NCBI GenBank assembly: GCA_027024225.1
Contig: JALVSR010000137.1
Location: 1 to 61,226 of the forward strand
Direction: 5' to 3'
Length of the DNA: 61,226 nt
Source of the DNA: Hyphomicrobiales bacterium
GTDB taxonomy: Bacteria > Pseudomonadota > Alphaproteobacteria > Rhizobiales > Aestuariivirgaceae
The notes beneath the pieces were generated by a model that worked only from the letters and a program-made list of their open reading frames with translations, had not been told where the DNA came from and did not search any database. Both the position numbers and the translations under genes were made by a program. Shown here piece after piece: positions 1 to 11,793 of this stretch (position 1 is its first letter; each line of letters opens with the position of its first letter).

Positions 1-1
1 G

Positions 2-127
2 GGTGATAACGTGACGTTCGAGGTGGAGCTGATCACGCCGATCGCCATGGAGGAGCGCCTGCGCTTCGCCATTCGCGAGGGTGGCCGCACCGTCGGCGCC
101 GGCGTGGTGAGCGAGATCATCGAGTAA
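2..127 (+). CDS. tuf: Elongation factor Tu, C-terminal end (partial)
   Basis: The last 41 codons of EF-Tu, the GTPase that carries aminoacyl-tRNA to the ribosome. The frame is open from the window edge and reads the typical end of domain 3, including [20 protein letters not shown], then stops with TAA. It lies 79 bp before rpsJ, the usual str-to-S10 junction in Proteobacteria. The GTPase domain is outside the window. Identification is firm because this C-terminus is nearly invariant. Confidence 0.95.
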   Translation, partial: GDNVTFEVELITPIAMEERLRFAIREGGRTVGAGVVSEIIE

Positions 128-206
128 CGGATACGCGCGAAGGGCTGCTGCCAGTCATCCCGCGGGTGGCTGGTGGCGCTTTTCATCTGAAAGAGGCGAA
201 AGAGCC

Positions 207-515
207 ATGCAAGCTCAGACGATACGGATCCGGTTGAAAGCGTTCGATCATCGCATCCTGGACGCTTCGGCGCGCGAAATCGTGAACACGGCGAAGCGTA
301 CCGGCGCTCGGGTCAGTGGCCCGGTGCCCTTGCCGACGCGGATTGAGCGCTTCACCGTGAACCGCTCGCCGCATATCGACAAGAAGAGCCGTGAACAGTT
401 CGAGATTCGCACGCATCGTCGTCTGCTGGATATCATCGATCCAACCCCGCAGACGGTGGACGCGCTGATGAAGCTCGATCTGGCCGCTGGCGTGGACGTC
501 GAGATCAAGATCTGA
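207..515 (+). CDS. rpsJ: 30S ribosomal protein S10
   Basis: S10, a small-subunit head protein that also serves as NusE in transcription antitermination. The 102-residue product has the normal family length and reads [20 protein letters not shown] near its start and VDVEIKI at its end, both S10 hallmarks. The ATG follows a purine-rich stretch (AAAGAGGCGAAAGAG). It opens the S10 operon (rpsJ-rplC-rplD-rplW-rplB-rpsS-rplV-rpsC-rplP-rpmC-rpsQ), all on the same strand. No clear promoter is visible in the 79 bp after tuf, so it may be read through from the str operon. Confidence 0.98.
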   Translation: MQAQTIRIRLKAFDHRILDASAREIVNTAKRTGARVSGPVPLPTRIERFTVNRSPHIDKKSREQFEIRTHRRLLDIIDPTPQTVDALMKLDLAAGVDVEIKI

Positions 516-565
516 CGATCGATCTGGCAAACACGCTGCGAATTCATCAATTTCAGGGAGTTGCG

Positions 566-1291
566 ATGATGCGCTCAGGGCTGATCGCACAAAAGGTTGG
601 CATGACACGGGTGTTTACCGACGATGGCGACGCCATTCCGGTGACCGTGTTGAAGGTGGACAATTGCCGTGTCGTGGCCCAGCGCACCCGTGAACGCGAC
701 GGCTACACGGCCGTGCAGCTTGGCGCCGGCAAGGCCAAGGTCAAGCGCATGAGCAAGCCGTTGCGCGGCCACTTTGCCAAGGCCAGGGTGGAGCCGGCGC
801 GCAAGCTGGTCGAGTTCCGGGTGTCGGAAGACAATCTCATCGAGGTCGGCGCCGAGCTGACTGCGGACCACTTCGTGCCTGGCCAATATGTGGACGTGAC
901 CGGGATTTCCATCGGCAAGGGCTTTGCCGGCGCCATGAAGCGCTGGAATTTCGGCGGCTTGCGTGCTTCGCACGGCGTGTCCATCGCGCACCGCTCGCAC
1001 GGCTCCACCGGCCAGTGCCAGGATCCGGGCAAGGTATTCAAGGGCAAGAAGATGGCCGGCCACATGGGCGCGCGGCGCGTTACCACGCAGAACCTGAAGG
1101 TCATCAGCACCGATGCCGAGCGCGGGCTCATCCTGGTGAAGGGGGCCGTGCCGGGTGCGAAGGGCTCCTGGGTGTACATTCGTGACGCCGTGAAGAAGCC
1201 ACTGCCGGAAAACGTGCCGCTGCCCGCTGGCATCCGCAAGCCGGCCGGCGAGGAAGCCACGGCGGAAACCGCTGGCGCGGAGGAGGGCTGA
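566..1291 (+). CDS. rplC: 50S ribosomal protein L3
   Basis: L3, an early-assembly 23S rRNA-binding protein near the peptidyl-transferase centre. It starts [17 protein letters not shown]; two ATGs are adjacent (566 and 569), and the AGGGAG at 555-560 suits the second slightly better. The segment [20 protein letters not shown] contains the glutamine that the methylase PrmB modifies in other bacteria. At 241 residues it is longer than the E. coli protein (209) through an Ala/Glu-rich tail ([13 protein letters not shown]), common in alphaproteobacteria. It lies 50 bp after rpsJ and 4 bp before rplD. Confidence 0.98.
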   Translation: MMRSGLIAQKVGMTRVFTDDGDAIPVTVLKVDNCRVVAQRTRERDGYTAVQLGAGKAKVKRMSKPLRGHFAKARVEPARKLVEFRVSEDNLIEVGAELTADHFVPGQYVDVTGISIGKGFAGAMKRWNFGGLRASHGVSIAHRSHGSTGQCQDPGKVFKGKKMAGHMGARRVTTQNLKVISTDAERGLILVKGAVPGAKGSWVYIRDAVKKPLPENVPLPAGIRKPAGEEATAETAGAEEG

Positions 1292-1295
1292 AGCC

Positions 1296-1916
1296 ATGAA
1301 AATGGATGTGCAGAATCTGACCGCGCAGAAGGCCGGCAGCATTGATCTGCCAGATGACATTTTTGGTCTGGAACCTCGTGCCGACCTGCTGCACCGCATG
1401 GTGGTCTGGCAGCTGGCGAAGCGTCGCGCCGGCACGCACAAGACCAAGTCCCGCAGCGAGGTGAACCGCACCGGCGCCAAGTGGGGCCGTCAGAAGGGGC
1501 TGGGCCGCGCCCGTCACGGCGATCGCAAGTCCGGCATCTTCGTTGGCGGCGCCAAGGCCCACGGCCCGAAGCCACGCAGCCATGCCATCGGCATGCCCAA
1601 GAAGATGCGTGCCCTGGCGCTCAAGCACGCCCTTTCCACCAAGGTGAGGGAAGGCGCGCTTGTGGTGCTGGAAAATACCGAAATCAAGGAGCCCAAAACG
1701 AGGGCGGTGAGGGAATCGCTGGAAAAGCTGGGCCTGGCGAACGCACTCATCATCGACGGGCGCGAGGTGAATGAGAACTTCGCTCGCGCGGCCCGCAATA
1801 TTCCCAACATCGACGTGCTGCCGGTGCAGGGCATCAATGTCTATGACATACTGCGCCGCGAAAAGCTGGTGTTGACGAAGGCCGCCGTCGAAGCACTGCA
1901 GGAGCGCTTCCAATGA
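1296..1916 (+). CDS. rplD: 50S ribosomal protein L4
   Basis: L4 (206 residues) binds 23S rRNA and lines the exit tunnel with an extended loop. The loop is recognisable in [20 protein letters not shown] and in the basic stretch after it. In E. coli L4 autoregulates the S10 operon; whether that holds here cannot be seen. Its stop overlaps the rplW start in an ATGA arrangement (1913-1916), implying translational coupling. Confidence 0.98.
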   Translation: MKMDVQNLTAQKAGSIDLPDDIFGLEPRADLLHRMVVWQLAKRRAGTHKTKSRSEVNRTGAKWGRQKGLGRARHGDRKSGIFVGGAKAHGPKPRSHAIGMPKKMRALALKHALSTKVREGALVVLENTEIKEPKTRAVRESLEKLGLANALIIDGREVNENFARAARNIPNIDVLPVQGINVYDILRREKLVLTKAAVEALQERFQ

Positions 1917-2206
1917 GCAGGGAACGGTACTACGACGTCATCATTTCGCCGGTGATCACCGAGAAATCCACCTTGGCGGCGGAGCAGAACAAGGTGGTCT
2001 TCAACGTTGCGAAAAACGCCACCAAGCCGGAGATCAAGGCCGCGGTGGAGGCCCTGTTTGGCGTCAAGGTGAAAAAGGTGAACACGCTGGTGCGCAAGGG
2101 CAAGGTCAAGCGCTTCCGCGGCACTGTCGGCAAGCAGAAGGATGTCAAGAAGGCCATCGTGACGCTGGAAGAGGGCCAGACGATCGATCTGGCCTCGGGC
2201 CTCTAA
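1913..2206 (+). CDS. rplW: 50S ribosomal protein L23
   Basis: L23 (97 residues) sits at the tunnel exit and is the docking site for trigger factor and SRP. It begins [20 protein letters not shown]; the PVITEKS element is the family signature. The loop rich in Lys and Arg ([18 protein letters not shown]) contacts 23S rRNA. It overlaps rplD by 4 bp and is followed 18 bp later by rplB. Confidence 0.97.
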   Translation: MSRERYYDVIISPVITEKSTLAAEQNKVVFNVAKNATKPEIKAAVEALFGVKVKKVNTLVRKGKVKRFRGTVGKQKDVKKAIVTLEEGQTIDLASGL

Positions 2207-2224
2207 GAGGTAAGGGTTGGAAAC

Positions 2225-3067
2225 ATGGCACTGAAAAAGTACAAGCCCATCACCAACGGCATGCGCGGCCTGGTGCTGGTGGACCGCTCCGAGCTGCACA
2301 AGGGCAAGCCCGTGAAGCAGCTCACCGAAGGCCTCACCAAGACCGGCGGCCGCAACAACTACGGCCGCATCACCGCGCGCCATCGTGGTGGTGGCCACAA
2401 GCGCAGCTATCGCATCATCGATTTCAAGCGTACCAAGAAGGACGTGCCGGCCAAGGTCGTGCGCCTTGAATACGACCCCAATCGCACCGCCTTCATCGCG
2501 CTTGTGGAGTATGAGGACGGTGAACTGGCCTACATCCTGGCGCCGCAGCGCCTGCAGCCCGGCGATGTGGTCATGGCGTCGGACAGTCAGCTGGACGTGA
2601 AGCCCGGCAACGCCATGCCGCTGTCGGTCATGCCCATCGGCACCATTATCCACAATGTGGAGATGAAGCCGGGCAAGGGCGGCCAGATCGCTCGTGCGGC
2701 CGGCACCTACGCACAATTGGTGGGGCGTGACGCCGGCTATGCCATGCTGCGGCTCAAATCCGGTGAGGTGCGCATGGTGCGCGCCGAATGCATGGCCACC
2801 GTCGGTGCCGTCTCCAACCCCGACCACATGAATATCAACCTGGGCAAGGCCGGCCGCTCGCGCTGGCTGGGGCGCCGCCCGCACACCCGCGGCGTGGCGA
2901 TGAACCCCGTGGATCACCCGCACGGTGGTGGCGAGGGCAAGACCTCCGGCGGCCGTCATCCGGTCACTCCGTGGGGCAAGCCCACCAAGGGTGCGCGCAC
3001 GCGGCGCAACAAGGCCACCGACAAGTACATCGTGCGGTCGCGTCATTTGCGCAAGAAGCGGAAGTAA
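2225..3067 (+). CDS. rplB: 50S ribosomal protein L2
   Basis: L2 (280 residues) is needed for subunit association and peptidyl transfer. It opens [17 protein letters not shown] and contains the near-universal motif [14 protein letters not shown] at about residues 224-237, whose histidine lies close to the peptidyl-transferase centre. The C-terminus ([10 protein letters not shown]) is strongly basic. It is in operon with rplW and rpsS. Confidence 0.98.
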   Translation: MALKKYKPITNGMRGLVLVDRSELHKGKPVKQLTEGLTKTGGRNNYGRITARHRGGGHKRSYRIIDFKRTKKDVPAKVVRLEYDPNRTAFIALVEYEDGELAYILAPQRLQPGDVVMASDSQLDVKPGNAMPLSVMPIGTIIHNVEMKPGKGGQIARAAGTYAQLVGRDAGYAMLRLKSGEVRMVRAECMATVGAVSNPDHMNINLGKAGRSRWLGRRPHTRGVAMNPVDHPHGGGEGKTSGGRHPVTPWGKPTKGARTRRNKATDKYIVRSRHLRKKRK

Positions 3068-3088
3068 TTTGCAAGGGAAACGGTCAAC

Positions 3089-3367
3089 ATGGCTCGTTCA
3101 GTCTGGAAAGGCCCGTTCGTCGATCCGTATCTGCTGAAAAAGGCGGAAGCGGCGCGCGAATCCGGCCGCGCGGCCCCCATCAAGATCTGGTCGCGCCGCT
3201 CCACCATTCTGCCGCAGTTCGTCGGCCTCACCTTCGCCGTGCACAACGGGCGCAAGCATGTGCCGGTGCTGGTGACGGAAGAGATGGTGGGGCACAAGTT
3301 CGGTGAATTCGCGCCCACCCGCACCTATTACGGACACGGGGCGGACAAGAAAGCGAAGAGGAAGTGA
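3089..3367 (+). CDS. rpsS: 30S ribosomal protein S19
   Basis: S19 (92 residues) lies in the 30S head near the A site, with S13. The sequence [20 protein letters not shown] and the segment [20 protein letters not shown] are typical of the family, as is [20 protein letters not shown] near the end. It is followed directly by rplV. Confidence 0.98.
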   Translation: MARSVWKGPFVDPYLLKKAEAARESGRAAPIKIWSRRSTILPQFVGLTFAVHNGRKHVPVLVTEEMVGHKFGEFAPTRTYYGHGADKKAKRK

Positions 3368-3369
3368 CC

Positions 3370-3750
3370 ATGGGCAAGCGCAAGAATCCGCGTCGCGTGG
3401 CGGACAACGAGGCCCGCGCCGTCAACCGGATGATCCGCACCAGCCCCATCAAGCTCAACGAGGTGGCGCGGATGATCCGCAAGCAGCCGGTCGACAAGGC
3501 ACTGGCCACGCTCGAGTTCTCGCGCAAGCGCGTGGCGCGCGAGGTGAAGAAGACGCTCGAATCCGCCATCGCCAACGCCGAGAACAACCACGGCCTGGAC
3601 ATCGACAACCTGATCGTGGCCGAGGCCTATGTCGGCAAGTCGTTGGTCATGAAACGCTGGCGCCCGCGCGCGCGGGGCCGTGTCGGGCGGATCCTGAAAC
3701 CGTTCTCGCGCCTGACCATCGTGGTGCGCGAAGTTGAGGAGGTGAACTGA
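3370..3750 (+). CDS. rplV: 50S ribosomal protein L22
   Basis: L22 (126 residues) has a beta hairpin lining the nascent-chain tunnel. I chose the ATG at 3370 ([18 protein letters not shown]); an in-frame GTG at 3364 would overlap the rpsS stop and adds only two residues. The tunnel hairpin corresponds to [20 protein letters not shown]. Its TGA shares one base with the rpsC ATG (TGATG at 3748-3752), a coupled junction. Confidence 0.96.
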   Translation: MGKRKNPRRVADNEARAVNRMIRTSPIKLNEVARMIRKQPVDKALATLEFSRKRVAREVKKTLESAIANAENNHGLDIDNLIVAEAYVGKSLVMKRWRPRARGRVGRILKPFSRLTIVVREVEEVN

Positions 3751-4490
3751 TGGGCCAGAAAGTCAATCCGATCGGGTTCCGCCTCGGCGTCAACCGTACG
3801 TGGGATTCGCGCTGGTATGCCGACAAGGGCGAATACGGCGACCTGCTGCACGCCGACCTGAAGGTGCGCGACTACATTCGCAAGAACCTGAAGAACGCCG
3901 GCATTTCGCGCGTCATCATCGAGCGCCCGCACAAGAAGTGCCGGGTGACCATCCACACCGCGCGTCCGGGCGTCATCATCGGCAAGAAGGGCGCGGACAT
4001 CGAGAAGCTGCGGCGCAAGCTTTCCGAGCTGGCGGGCACGGATGTCCACCTGAACGTCGTTGAGGTGCGCAAGCCCGAGATCGACGCACAGCTGGTGGCC
4101 GACAATATCGCCCAGCAGCTGGAGCGCCGCGTGGCTTTCCGCCGCGCCATGAAGCGGGCCGTGCAGTCGGCCATGCGCATGGGCGCGGAGGGCATCCGCA
4201 TCAATTGCGGTGGCCGCCTGGGCGGCGCCGAGATCGCCCGCACCGAGTGGTATCGCGAGGGCAGGGTGCCGCTGCACACGCTGCGCGCGCACATCGATTA
4301 CGGCACCGCCACCGCCGTTACCGCTTATGGCACCAATGGCATCAAGGTGTGGATCTTCAAGGGCGAGCTGATGGAGCATGATCCCTTCGCCCAGGAGAAG
4401 CATGACAAGGCCCTGCAGGAAGGCGGTGGCCGTCCACGCCGCGGTGGTGGTCGCCGGCGCGAAGGTGGCCGCCCCGGCAGGCAGGCCTGA
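3750..4490 (+). CDS. rpsC: 30S ribosomal protein S3
   Basis: S3 (246 residues) helps form the mRNA entry channel and contributes to mRNA unwinding. It begins [18 protein letters not shown]. The KH-type RNA-binding domain holds [20 protein letters not shown] (GxxG loop IGKKG). The C-terminal domain includes [20 protein letters not shown]. The tail after about residue 220 is a Gly/Arg-rich extension ([20 protein letters not shown]), as in many GC-rich alphaproteobacteria. Confidence 0.98.
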   Translation: MGQKVNPIGFRLGVNRTWDSRWYADKGEYGDLLHADLKVRDYIRKNLKNAGISRVIIERPHKKCRVTIHTARPGVIIGKKGADIEKLRRKLSELAGTDVHLNVVEVRKPEIDAQLVADNIAQQLERRVAFRRAMKRAVQSAMRMGAEGIRINCGGRLGGAEIARTEWYREGRVPLHTLRAHIDYGTATAVTAYGTNGIKVWIFKGELMEHDPFAQEKHDKALQEGGGRPRRGGGRRREGGRPGRQA

Positions 4491-4520
4491 GGTCGCTTGG
4501 AAATTCGGGAGTTCTGAACC

Positions 4521-4934
4521 ATGTTGCAGCCGAAACGCACAAAGTTTCGCAAAGTCCAGAAAGGCCGCCTGAAAGGCGTGGCCAAGGGCGGCACCCAGCT
4601 GACCTTCGGCGCCTACGGTCTGAAGGCCCTGCAGGCGGAGCGCGTGACCGCGCGTCAGATCGAGGCCGCACGCCGCGCTATCACCCGTCACATGAAGCGT
4701 ACCGGCAAGGTGTGGATTCGCGTCTTTCCGGACCTGCCGGTCACGGCCAAGCCGACGGAAGTGCGCATGGGCAAGGGCAAGGGCTCGGTGGAATACTGGG
4801 CCGCGCGCGTGAAGCCCGGCCGGATCCTGTTCGAGATCGACGGCGTTCCGCGCGAAGTGGCGGAAGAGGCCATGCGGCTGGCCGCCGCCAAGCTTCCCAT
4901 CAAGTGCCGCTTCGTGGCGCGGCCGGGTGAATGA
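4521..4934 (+). CDS. rplP: 50S ribosomal protein L16
   Basis: L16 (137 residues) helps place the A-site tRNA and is a late assembly protein. It starts [16 protein letters not shown] and contains [20 protein letters not shown] and the [20 protein letters not shown] segment, both family hallmarks. It is in operon between rpsC and rpmC. Confidence 0.98.
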   Translation: MLQPKRTKFRKVQKGRLKGVAKGGTQLTFGAYGLKALQAERVTARQIEAARRAITRHMKRTGKVWIRVFPDLPVTAKPTEVRMGKGKGSVEYWAARVKPGRILFEIDGVPREVAEEAMRLAAAKLPIKCRFVARPGE

Positions 4935-4999
4935 TCCGGCAAGCTGGGCGGGATGGCACGACTGACTGAAACGGAACAACGAATTCGGAGACAAGGGCC

Positions 5000-5212
5000 A
5001 TGAAACCGGCCGAAATCAGGGCGATGAGTGACGAGGAGCTCAAGAATACGCTCCTGGAGCTCAAGAAGGAACAGTTCAATCTGCGCTTCCAGAAGGCCGC
5101 GGGCCAGCTGGAAAACACGGCGCGCATCCGCCAGGTGCGGCGCGATATCGCGCGCATCAAGACGGAAATGACCGCGCGCCGCAAGCAGAAGGCCACTCAG
5201 GCTGCCGGTTGA
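5000..5212 (+). CDS. rpmC: 50S ribosomal protein L29
   Basis: L29 (70 residues), a two-helix protein near the tunnel exit beside L23. The sequence [20 protein letters not shown] followed by [20 protein letters not shown] is a clear L29 signature. The start follows GGAGACAAGGGCC. It lies between rplP (65 bp upstream) and rpsQ. Confidence 0.97.
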   Translation: MKPAEIRAMSDEELKNTLLELKKEQFNLRFQKAAGQLENTARIRQVRRDIARIKTEMTARRKQKATQAAG

Positions 5213-5307
5213 CGCATGTCAGCCGTGCATGAATGAAAAATGGTTGAAATATCGGGCGCTGCCGTTCATATGTGGCGGCGTTGATTTGCAAAGAGAGACT
5301 GGGAAAA

Positions 5308-5556
5308 ATGCCGAAGCGCGTATTGCAGGGCACGGTGGTATCCGACACCAACGACAAGACCGTCGTGGTGCTGGTGGAGCGTCGCTTCACCCATCCGCTG
5401 TACAAGAAGACGGTGCGCCGCACCAAGAAATATCACGCCCATGATGAAAACAACGAGTACAAGGTGGGCGACGTGGTGCGTATCGAGGAGTGCCGTCCCA
5501 TTTCGCGCAAGAAGCGCTGGCGGGTGATCGAACGGGTGGAGAGTGCCCGCGCCTGA
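5308..5556 (+). CDS. rpsQ: 30S ribosomal protein S17
   Basis: S17 (82 residues) binds 16S rRNA early in assembly through an OB-like fold. I chose the ATG at 5308 ([20 protein letters not shown]), which follows AAGAGAGACTGGGAAAA; an in-frame ATG at 5272 would add 12 residues foreign to the family. The motif [20 protein letters not shown] is characteristic. It is the last gene of the S10 group, followed by a 173-bp gap before rplN. Confidence 0.97.
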   Translation: MPKRVLQGTVVSDTNDKTVVVLVERRFTHPLYKKTVRRTKKYHAHDENNEYKVGDVVRIEECRPISRKKRWRVIERVESARA

Positions 5557-5729
5557 GCGGGCGTGGAGGGACTGGCCGGCCGGATGGCCGCCAGCCACCA
5601 TCATGCCCCGGGCCTTTCAGAGGCATCCTTTGGCAGGATCGAGGGTCTTGTCCCGGCTGGCGCGGACAGCCGCTGCCGCCGGAAACGGAACGAAAGAGAC
5701 GGTGTAATTGGAATCGAACGGGTGAAGCC

Positions 5730-6098
5730 ATGATCCAGGTGGAAACGAAGCTGGACGTTGCCGACAATTCCGGCGCCCGCAAGGTGCAGTGCATCAAGGT
5801 GCTGGGCGGCTCGAAGCGCAAGTATGCTTCCGTGGGCGACATCATCGTGGTGTCGGTGAAGGAGGCCATTCCGCGCGGCCGCGTGAAGAAGGGCCAGGTG
5901 CTCAAGGCCGTGGTGGTGCGCACCGCCAAGGACGTGAAGCGTCCCGATGGCTCAGTCATCCGCTTCGACAACAACGCGGCGGTGCTCATCAACAACCAGG
6001 GCGAGCCCATTGGCACCCGCATCTTCGGGCCGGTCCCGCGTGAGCTGCGCGCCAAGAATCACATGAAGATCATTTCGCTCGCTCCGGAGGTGTTGTAA
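5730..6098 (+). CDS. rplN: 50S ribosomal protein L14
   Basis: L14 (122 residues) sits at the subunit interface, where it contacts 16S rRNA and binds the silencing factor RsfS in other bacteria. It starts [20 protein letters not shown]; the ADNSGA motif is diagnostic. It is the first gene of the spc group. The 173-bp gap before it could hold a promoter, but I see no convincing -35/-10 pair there. Its TAA shares one base with the rplX ATG. Confidence 0.98.
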   Translation: MIQVETKLDVADNSGARKVQCIKVLGGSKRKYASVGDIIVVSVKEAIPRGRVKKGQVLKAVVVRTAKDVKRPDGSVIRFDNNAAVLINNQGEPIGTRIFGPVPRELRAKNHMKIISLAPEVL

Positions 6099-6415
6099 TG
6101 GCTGCGAGAATCAGGAAAGGCGACACGGTGGTGGTCATCGCCGGTCGCGACAAGGGCAAGAAAGGCGAGGTGCTGAAGGTCTTGCCAAAGGAAAATCGCG
6201 CCATCGTCAAGGGTGTGAACATCGTCAAGCGCCATCAGAAGCCCGCCGCCAACCAGGCCGGTGGCATCGTGGAGAAGGAGGCGCCCGTTCACATCTCCAA
6301 CCTGGCCCACGTGGACCCGAAGGACGGCAAGCCGACGCGGGTGGGCTTCAAGGTGCTGGATGATGGCCGCAAGGTGCGCTACGCCAAACGCTCGGGAGAG
6401 GTGATCGATGTCTGA
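6098..6415 (+). CDS. rplX: 50S ribosomal protein L24
   Basis: L24 (105 residues) is an assembly initiator for the 50S subunit. The N-terminal KOW motif reads [20 protein letters not shown]. The later segment [20 protein letters not shown] is also typical. It overlaps rplN by one base and rplE by eight bases, indicating tight translational coupling. Confidence 0.97.
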   Translation: MAARIRKGDTVVVIAGRDKGKKGEVLKVLPKENRAIVKGVNIVKRHQKPAANQAGGIVEKEAPVHISNLAHVDPKDGKPTRVGFKVLDDGRKVRYAKRSGEVIDV

Positions 6416-6992
6416 GGCGAAAGAAAAATACGTGCCGCGCCTGCGCAAGCATTACGACGAGGTGGTCAGGCCGCAGCTTATCGAGCGCTTCGGCTACACC
6501 AATCCCATGCAGGTGCCGAAGATCGAGAAGATCGTGCTCAACATGGGCGTTGGCGAAGGGGTGCAGGACTCGAAGCTGGTGCAGTTCGCCGCCGACGAGC
6601 TGACCAAGATCGCCGGCCAGCGCGCCGTCATCACCCGCGCGCGCAAGGCCATCGCCGGTTTCAAGCTGCGTGCCGGCATGCCCATCGGCGCCAAGGTCAC
6701 CGTGCGGGGCGACAGGATGTACGAGCTGCTGGATCGCATCGTGAACATCGCGCTGCCGCGCGTGCGCGACTTCCGCGGCCTGAACCCGAAGAGCTTCGAT
6801 GGCAACGGCAACTACGCCTTCGGGATCCGCGAGCACATCGTGTTCCCGGAAATCGACTATGACAAGGCGCTGAAGATCCTGGGGCTGGATGTCATCATCC
6901 ACACCACGGCGGAATCCGACGAGGAAGCCATGGCCCTGCTGGAGGGCTTCAACTTCCCGTTCCGCAAGCGCCGTCAGCAACAGGCGGCCTGA
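6408..6992 (+). CDS. rplE: 50S ribosomal protein L5
   Basis: L5 (194 residues) binds 5S rRNA and forms an intersubunit bridge in the central protuberance. It carries [20 protein letters not shown] and [20 protein letters not shown], both family signatures, and ends with the usual [12 protein letters not shown]-type basic tail. The start is in frame with [20 protein letters not shown] and overlaps the rplX end. Confidence 0.98.
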   Translation: MSEAKEKYVPRLRKHYDEVVRPQLIERFGYTNPMQVPKIEKIVLNMGVGEGVQDSKLVQFAADELTKIAGQRAVITRARKAIAGFKLRAGMPIGAKVTVRGDRMYELLDRIVNIALPRVRDFRGLNPKSFDGNGNYAFGIREHIVFPEIDYDKALKILGLDVIIHTTAESDEEAMALLEGFNFPFRKRRQQQAA

Positions 6993-7047
6993 ATGATCTG
7001 ACAATTCGTCGGCACGACGAGAGTCGACACGAAGAGGCTGAACGAAC

Positions 7048-7353
7048 ATGGCGAAGAAAGGCAAGATCGAAAGCAACGAGAAGCGCAAGCGGCTGGTGAA
7101 GAAATATGCGAAGAAGCGCGCCGAGCTTCTGGCCATCGCGCGCGACCGTTCGCGCTCGATGGAGGAGCGTTGGGAAGCGCAGATGAAGCTGGCCAAGCTG
7201 CCGCGCAATTCCGCACCCATCCGTGTGCGCAATCGTTGCGAACTCACGGGGCGTCCGCGCGGCTATTACCGCAAGTTCCGCCTTTCGCGCATCGCGCTGC
7301 GCGAGCTGGCGAACAGCGGCCAGTTGCCGGGCGTTACCAAGGCGAGCTGGTAA
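7048..7353 (+). CDS. rpsN: 30S ribosomal protein S14 (zinc-free type)
   Basis: S14 (101 residues), a 30S head protein. It is the long form without the CxxC pairs of the zinc-binding type, so it does not depend on zinc. Recognisable elements are [20 protein letters not shown] at the start and [20 protein letters not shown] toward the end, finishing in LPGVTKASW. It lies between rplE and rpsH in standard spc order. Confidence 0.98.
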   Translation: MAKKGKIESNEKRKRLVKKYAKKRAELLAIARDRSRSMEERWEAQMKLAKLPRNSAPIRVRNRCELTGRPRGYYRKFRLSRIALRELANSGQLPGVTKASW

Positions 7354-7467
7354 GGCCGAAACGGATTTTCGGGAATCCGGCGTGATCCTGTCGCGCCGGA
7401 TGTGCGATATCGCTCTGTCTTCCTTGGCTTTCGAGGGACAGGGGGCTGATCGAAAGGAGATGAGGAC

Positions 7468-7866
7468 ATGACGATTACCGATCCCATCGCGGACATGCTG
7501 GCCCGCATCCGCAATGCCCACATGCGGCACAAGGCCACCGTGCGCATGCCCGCGTCGAGGATGCGCGAGCGTATTCTGCAGGTGTTGCAGGACGAAGGCT
7601 ACATTCGCGGCTTCAAGCGCATCGACCTGGGGGGCGGCAAGGCCGACCTGGAGGTCGAGCTGAAATACTATGACGGCAAGCCGGTGATCCGCGAGATCAC
7701 CCGCGTGTCCAAGCCGGGTCGCCGCGTTTACACCTCGGTCGAGGATATGCCGCTGGTCTACAACGGCCTTGGCATCGCCATCCTTTCCACCTCCAAGGGT
7801 GTGATGAGTGACGCGCAGGCGCGCGAGCAGAACGTCGGTGGCGAGGTTATCTGCACGGTATTCTGA
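7468..7866 (+). CDS. rpsH: 30S ribosomal protein S8
   Basis: S8 (132 residues) binds the central domain of 16S rRNA and represses the spc operon in E. coli. It starts [20 protein letters not shown]. The C-terminal part includes [20 protein letters not shown] and ends GGEVICTVF, both invariant features. The ATG follows GAAAGGAGATGAGGAC, a strong ribosome-binding site. Confidence 0.98.
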   Translation: MTITDPIADMLARIRNAHMRHKATVRMPASRMRERILQVLQDEGYIRGFKRIDLGGGKADLEVELKYYDGKPVIREITRVSKPGRRVYTSVEDMPLVYNGLGIAILSTSKGVMSDAQAREQNVGGEVICTVF

Positions 7867-7941
7867 TCAGGGCCCCTGCCTCTGCGCCGGAACGGGGCGC
7901 CGGGGCGAGGAGGCCGGTGATTTGAGGAAAGGAACATCATC

Positions 7942-8478
7942 ATGTCCCGCATTGGCAAGAAACCGGTGCCCATTCCTTCCGGCGTGGAAGTGAAGATCGA
8001 TGGCAACACCGTCATCGTGAAAGGGCCGAAAGGACAGCTCGAAACCTCTTTCCTGGACGACCTGGTGGAAGTCGTCATCGAGGACAACGAGGTAAAGGTG
8101 GCGCCGAAGAACGACACCAAGCCGGCGCGCTCCGCCTGGGGGCTCACGCGCTCGCTGATCAACAACATGGTCATCGGCGTGACGGAGGGTTTTCAGAAGA
8201 AGCTGGAGATTGTCGGCGTGGGGTATCGCGCCCAGTTGCAGGGCAGGAACCTGAAGCTCAACCTTGGCTTCAGCCATGATGTCATCTATGAAGTGCCCGA
8301 AGGTGTCGAGGTGCAGGTGCCCCAGCCGACGGAAATCATCGTTTCCGGCATCGACAAGCAGAAGGTAGGTCAGGTGGCTGCGGAAATCCGCGCCTGGCGT
8401 CCGCCGGAGCCCTACAAGGGCAAGGGTGTTCGCTACGCCGACGAATACATCTTCCGCAAGGAAGGCAAAAAGAAGTAA
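7942..8478 (+). CDS. rplF: 50S ribosomal protein L6
   Basis: L6 (178 residues), two similar domains near the factor-binding site. It starts [20 protein letters not shown] and has [20 protein letters not shown] in the middle and [20 protein letters not shown] near the end, all classic L6 elements. It is preceded by GAGGAAAGGAACATCATC. Confidence 0.98.
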   Translation: MSRIGKKPVPIPSGVEVKIDGNTVIVKGPKGQLETSFLDDLVEVVIEDNEVKVAPKNDTKPARSAWGLTRSLINNMVIGVTEGFQKKLEIVGVGYRAQLQGRNLKLNLGFSHDVIYEVPEGVEVQVPQPTEIIVSGIDKQKVGQVAAEIRAWRPPEPYKGKGVRYADEYIFRKEGKKK

Positions 8479-8574
8479 TCGATCGAGCAATTGGTCTTCC
8501 GCAGGGTCTGGCACCCATCGGCGCCGGAAACCGGGGGAAGGGACAAGGACAACGTTTATGGACGAGTTCGAGCC

Positions 8575-8940
8575 ATGGTGCGCAAACTGAGCAGAGAGGA
8601 ACGCAGGCGCGCGCGGGTGCGGCGCAAGCTGAAAACGCGTGCGGGCGACGGGCGGGCCCGCCTGTCGGTGTTCCGCTCCCACAAGTATATCTATGCCCAG
8701 ATCATCGATGACACGAAGGGCCACACGCTGGTCGCCGCATCTTCCAACGAGCCGGAAATGCGCAAGAAGCTGAAGAGCACCGGTAATGTGGAAGCCGCCT
8801 TTGAGGTGGGCAAGCTGCTGGCCGAGCGCGCGAAGAAGGCCGGGGTCGAAAAGGTCTATTTCGACCGCGGCGGCTACCTGTATCATGGCCGCGTGAAGGC
8901 GCTGGCCGATGGCGCGCGCGAGGGTGGCCTGGACTTCTGA
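8575..8940 (+). CDS. rplR: 50S ribosomal protein L18
   Basis: L18 (121 residues) binds 5S rRNA. The ATG at 8575 ([20 protein letters not shown]) gives the usual family length; an in-frame start at 8491 would add 28 residues without similarity. An ATG at 8558 is out of frame. The segments [18 protein letters not shown] and [20 protein letters not shown] with AREGGLDF at the end identify the protein. Confidence 0.97.
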   Translation: MVRKLSREERRRARVRRKLKTRAGDGRARLSVFRSHKYIYAQIIDDTKGHTLVAASSNEPEMRKKLKSTGNVEAAFEVGKLLAERAKKAGVEKVYFDRGGYLYHGRVKALADGAREGGLDF

Positions 8941-9016
8941 AAAAGGGTCAACTTCCATCGCCAAGGTCATGAGAAATTCATGAAACCGGGCGGTGGCAAC
9001 ATGAGCAGAGAGCAAG

Positions 9017-9553
9017 ATGGCTGCAAGAGAAAGAGAACGCGACGACGAATTCGTCGAGCACCTGGTGCATATCAACCGCGTTGCCAAGGTGGTCAAGGGT
9101 GGCCGTCGGTTCGGCTTCGCCGCGCTTGTCGTGGTGGGCGACCAGAAAGGCCGCGTGGGCTTTGGACACGGCAAGGCGCGAGAGGTGCCGGAGGCCATCC
9201 GCAAGGCCACCGAGCAGGCCCGGCGCAACCTCATTCGCGTGCCGCTGCGCGAGGGGCGCACCCTGCATCATGACGTCACCGGCAAGCACGACGCCGGCAA
9301 GGTGCTCATACGTTCCGCGCCTCCGGGCACGGGTATCATCGCCGGTGGTCCCATGCGCGCGGTGTTCGAGGCGCTCGGCGTGGGCGACGTGGTGGCCAAG
9401 TCCATCGGCTCGTCGAACCCCTACAATATGGTGCGCGCCACCTTCAACGCGCTTTCGAAGTGCGAAAATCCGCGGAAAGTGGCGGCGCGCCGCGGAAAGA
9501 AGGTTTCCGAGATTCTGAAGAACCGCCGCCAGGTCGAGGAAGCCGGCCGCTGA
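9017..9553 (+). CDS. rpsE: 30S ribosomal protein S5
   Basis: S5 (178 residues) sits at the mRNA entry channel and influences decoding fidelity. The double-stranded RNA-binding-like domain contains [20 protein letters not shown] and [20 protein letters not shown]. The later segment [20 protein letters not shown] and [18 protein letters not shown] are equally typical. It follows rplR by 76 bp. Confidence 0.98.
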   Translation: MAARERERDDEFVEHLVHINRVAKVVKGGRRFGFAALVVVGDQKGRVGFGHGKAREVPEAIRKATEQARRNLIRVPLREGRTLHHDVTGKHDAGKVLIRSAPPGTGIIAGGPMRAVFEALGVGDVVAKSIGSSNPYNMVRATFNALSKCENPRKVAARRGKKVSEILKNRRQVEEAGR

Positions 9554-9596
9554 GCAGGGCCCGCGCCACGTGGCCGGGCGTCATGATAGGAACGGG

Positions 9597-9803
9597 ATGA
9601 AGGTCATGGCCGACAAGAAACAGAAGACCATCACCGTGGAGCAGATTGGCAGCCCGATTCGCAGGCCGAAGGATCAGCGCGCCACGCTTATCGGGCTGGG
9701 GCTTAACAAGATGCATCGCCGCCGCACTCTCCCGGACACGCCGCAGGTGCGCGGCATGATCAGGAAAGTGTCGCATCTCGTGCGCATCGTGGACGAGGGC
9801 TGA
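9597..9803 (+). CDS. rpmD: 50S ribosomal protein L30
   Basis: L30, a small large-subunit protein present in only part of the bacteria. I take the ATG at 9597 ([20 protein letters not shown]), which follows ATAGGAACGGG; 9606 is an equally possible start and gives the usual length of about 65 residues. The family core is [20 protein letters not shown] then [17 protein letters not shown]. It stands between rpsE and rplO, as expected. Confidence 0.95.
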   Translation: MKVMADKKQKTITVEQIGSPIRRPKDQRATLIGLGLNKMHRRRTLPDTPQVRGMIRKVSHLVRIVDEG

Positions 9804-9884
9804 GTGGCTGGTGTTTCTGCGAATGGCTGCACGGACGCAGACCAGACTTGCGGGATTTGAACCTGAATCGCTGGAGTGTATACC

Positions 9885-10376
9885 ATGCGACTGAACGAAC
9901 TTTCTCCGGCACCCGGCTCGCGCAAGGTGGGCAGGCGCGTTGGCCGTGGCATCGGCTCGGGCAAGGGCAAGACCTGTGGCCGCGGCCACAAGGGCGCGAA
10001 GGCTCGCGCCGGTACCGCCATCAAGGGTTTCGAAGGCGGCCAGATGCCCATTTATCGCCGTCTGCCCAAGCGTGGCTTCCGCCTGCATGTGGGCAAGCGC
10101 TTCGCCGAGGTGCGCATTTCGCGTATTCTCGAACTGGTGGAACAGGGGCGGCTGGACGCCAAAAACGTCATCGATGAGGATGCGCTGGTAGCGGCCGGCG
10201 CCGTGCGCCGCAAGAAGCAGGGCATCCGCGTGCTGGGTCCGGCCGAGATCGACAAGCCCATTCAGCTGAAGGTGAGCCATGTGACCACCGCCGTGAAGGA
10301 AGCCGTCGAGAAGGCTGGCGGCAAGGTGGAGCTGATCGAGGCGAAGCCGAAAAAGGCTGAGAAGACAGAGGCATGA
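9885..10376 (+). CDS. rplO: 50S ribosomal protein L15
   Basis: L15 (163 residues) is a late-assembly protein of the 50S subunit. It starts MRLNELSPAPGSRKVGRRVG, with the glycine-rich RNA-binding stretch GRGIGSGKGKTCGRGHKGAK. The segment FEGGQMPIYRRLPKRGF is the family signature. An in-frame ATG at 9876 adds three residues and is less likely. It ends in a Lys/Glu-rich tail (EAKPKKAEKTEA) and is followed 60 bp later by secY. Confidence 0.97.
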   Translation: MRLNELSPAPGSRKVGRRVGRGIGSGKGKTCGRGHKGAKARAGTAIKGFEGGQMPIYRRLPKRGFRLHVGKRFAEVRISRILELVEQGRLDAKNVIDEDALVAAGAVRRKKQGIRVLGPAEIDKPIQLKVSHVTTAVKEAVEKAGGKVELIEAKPKKAEKTEA

Positions 10377-10436
10377 GTTTATCCGGCGCTCCCTGGTTAT
10401 CAGGGGCGCCGGTAGCATATCAGGGGGCGATCCCTC

Positions 10437-11771
<1,335 letters not shown>

Positions 11772-11793
11772 GAGCAAGACAGGGAAGGGAAAA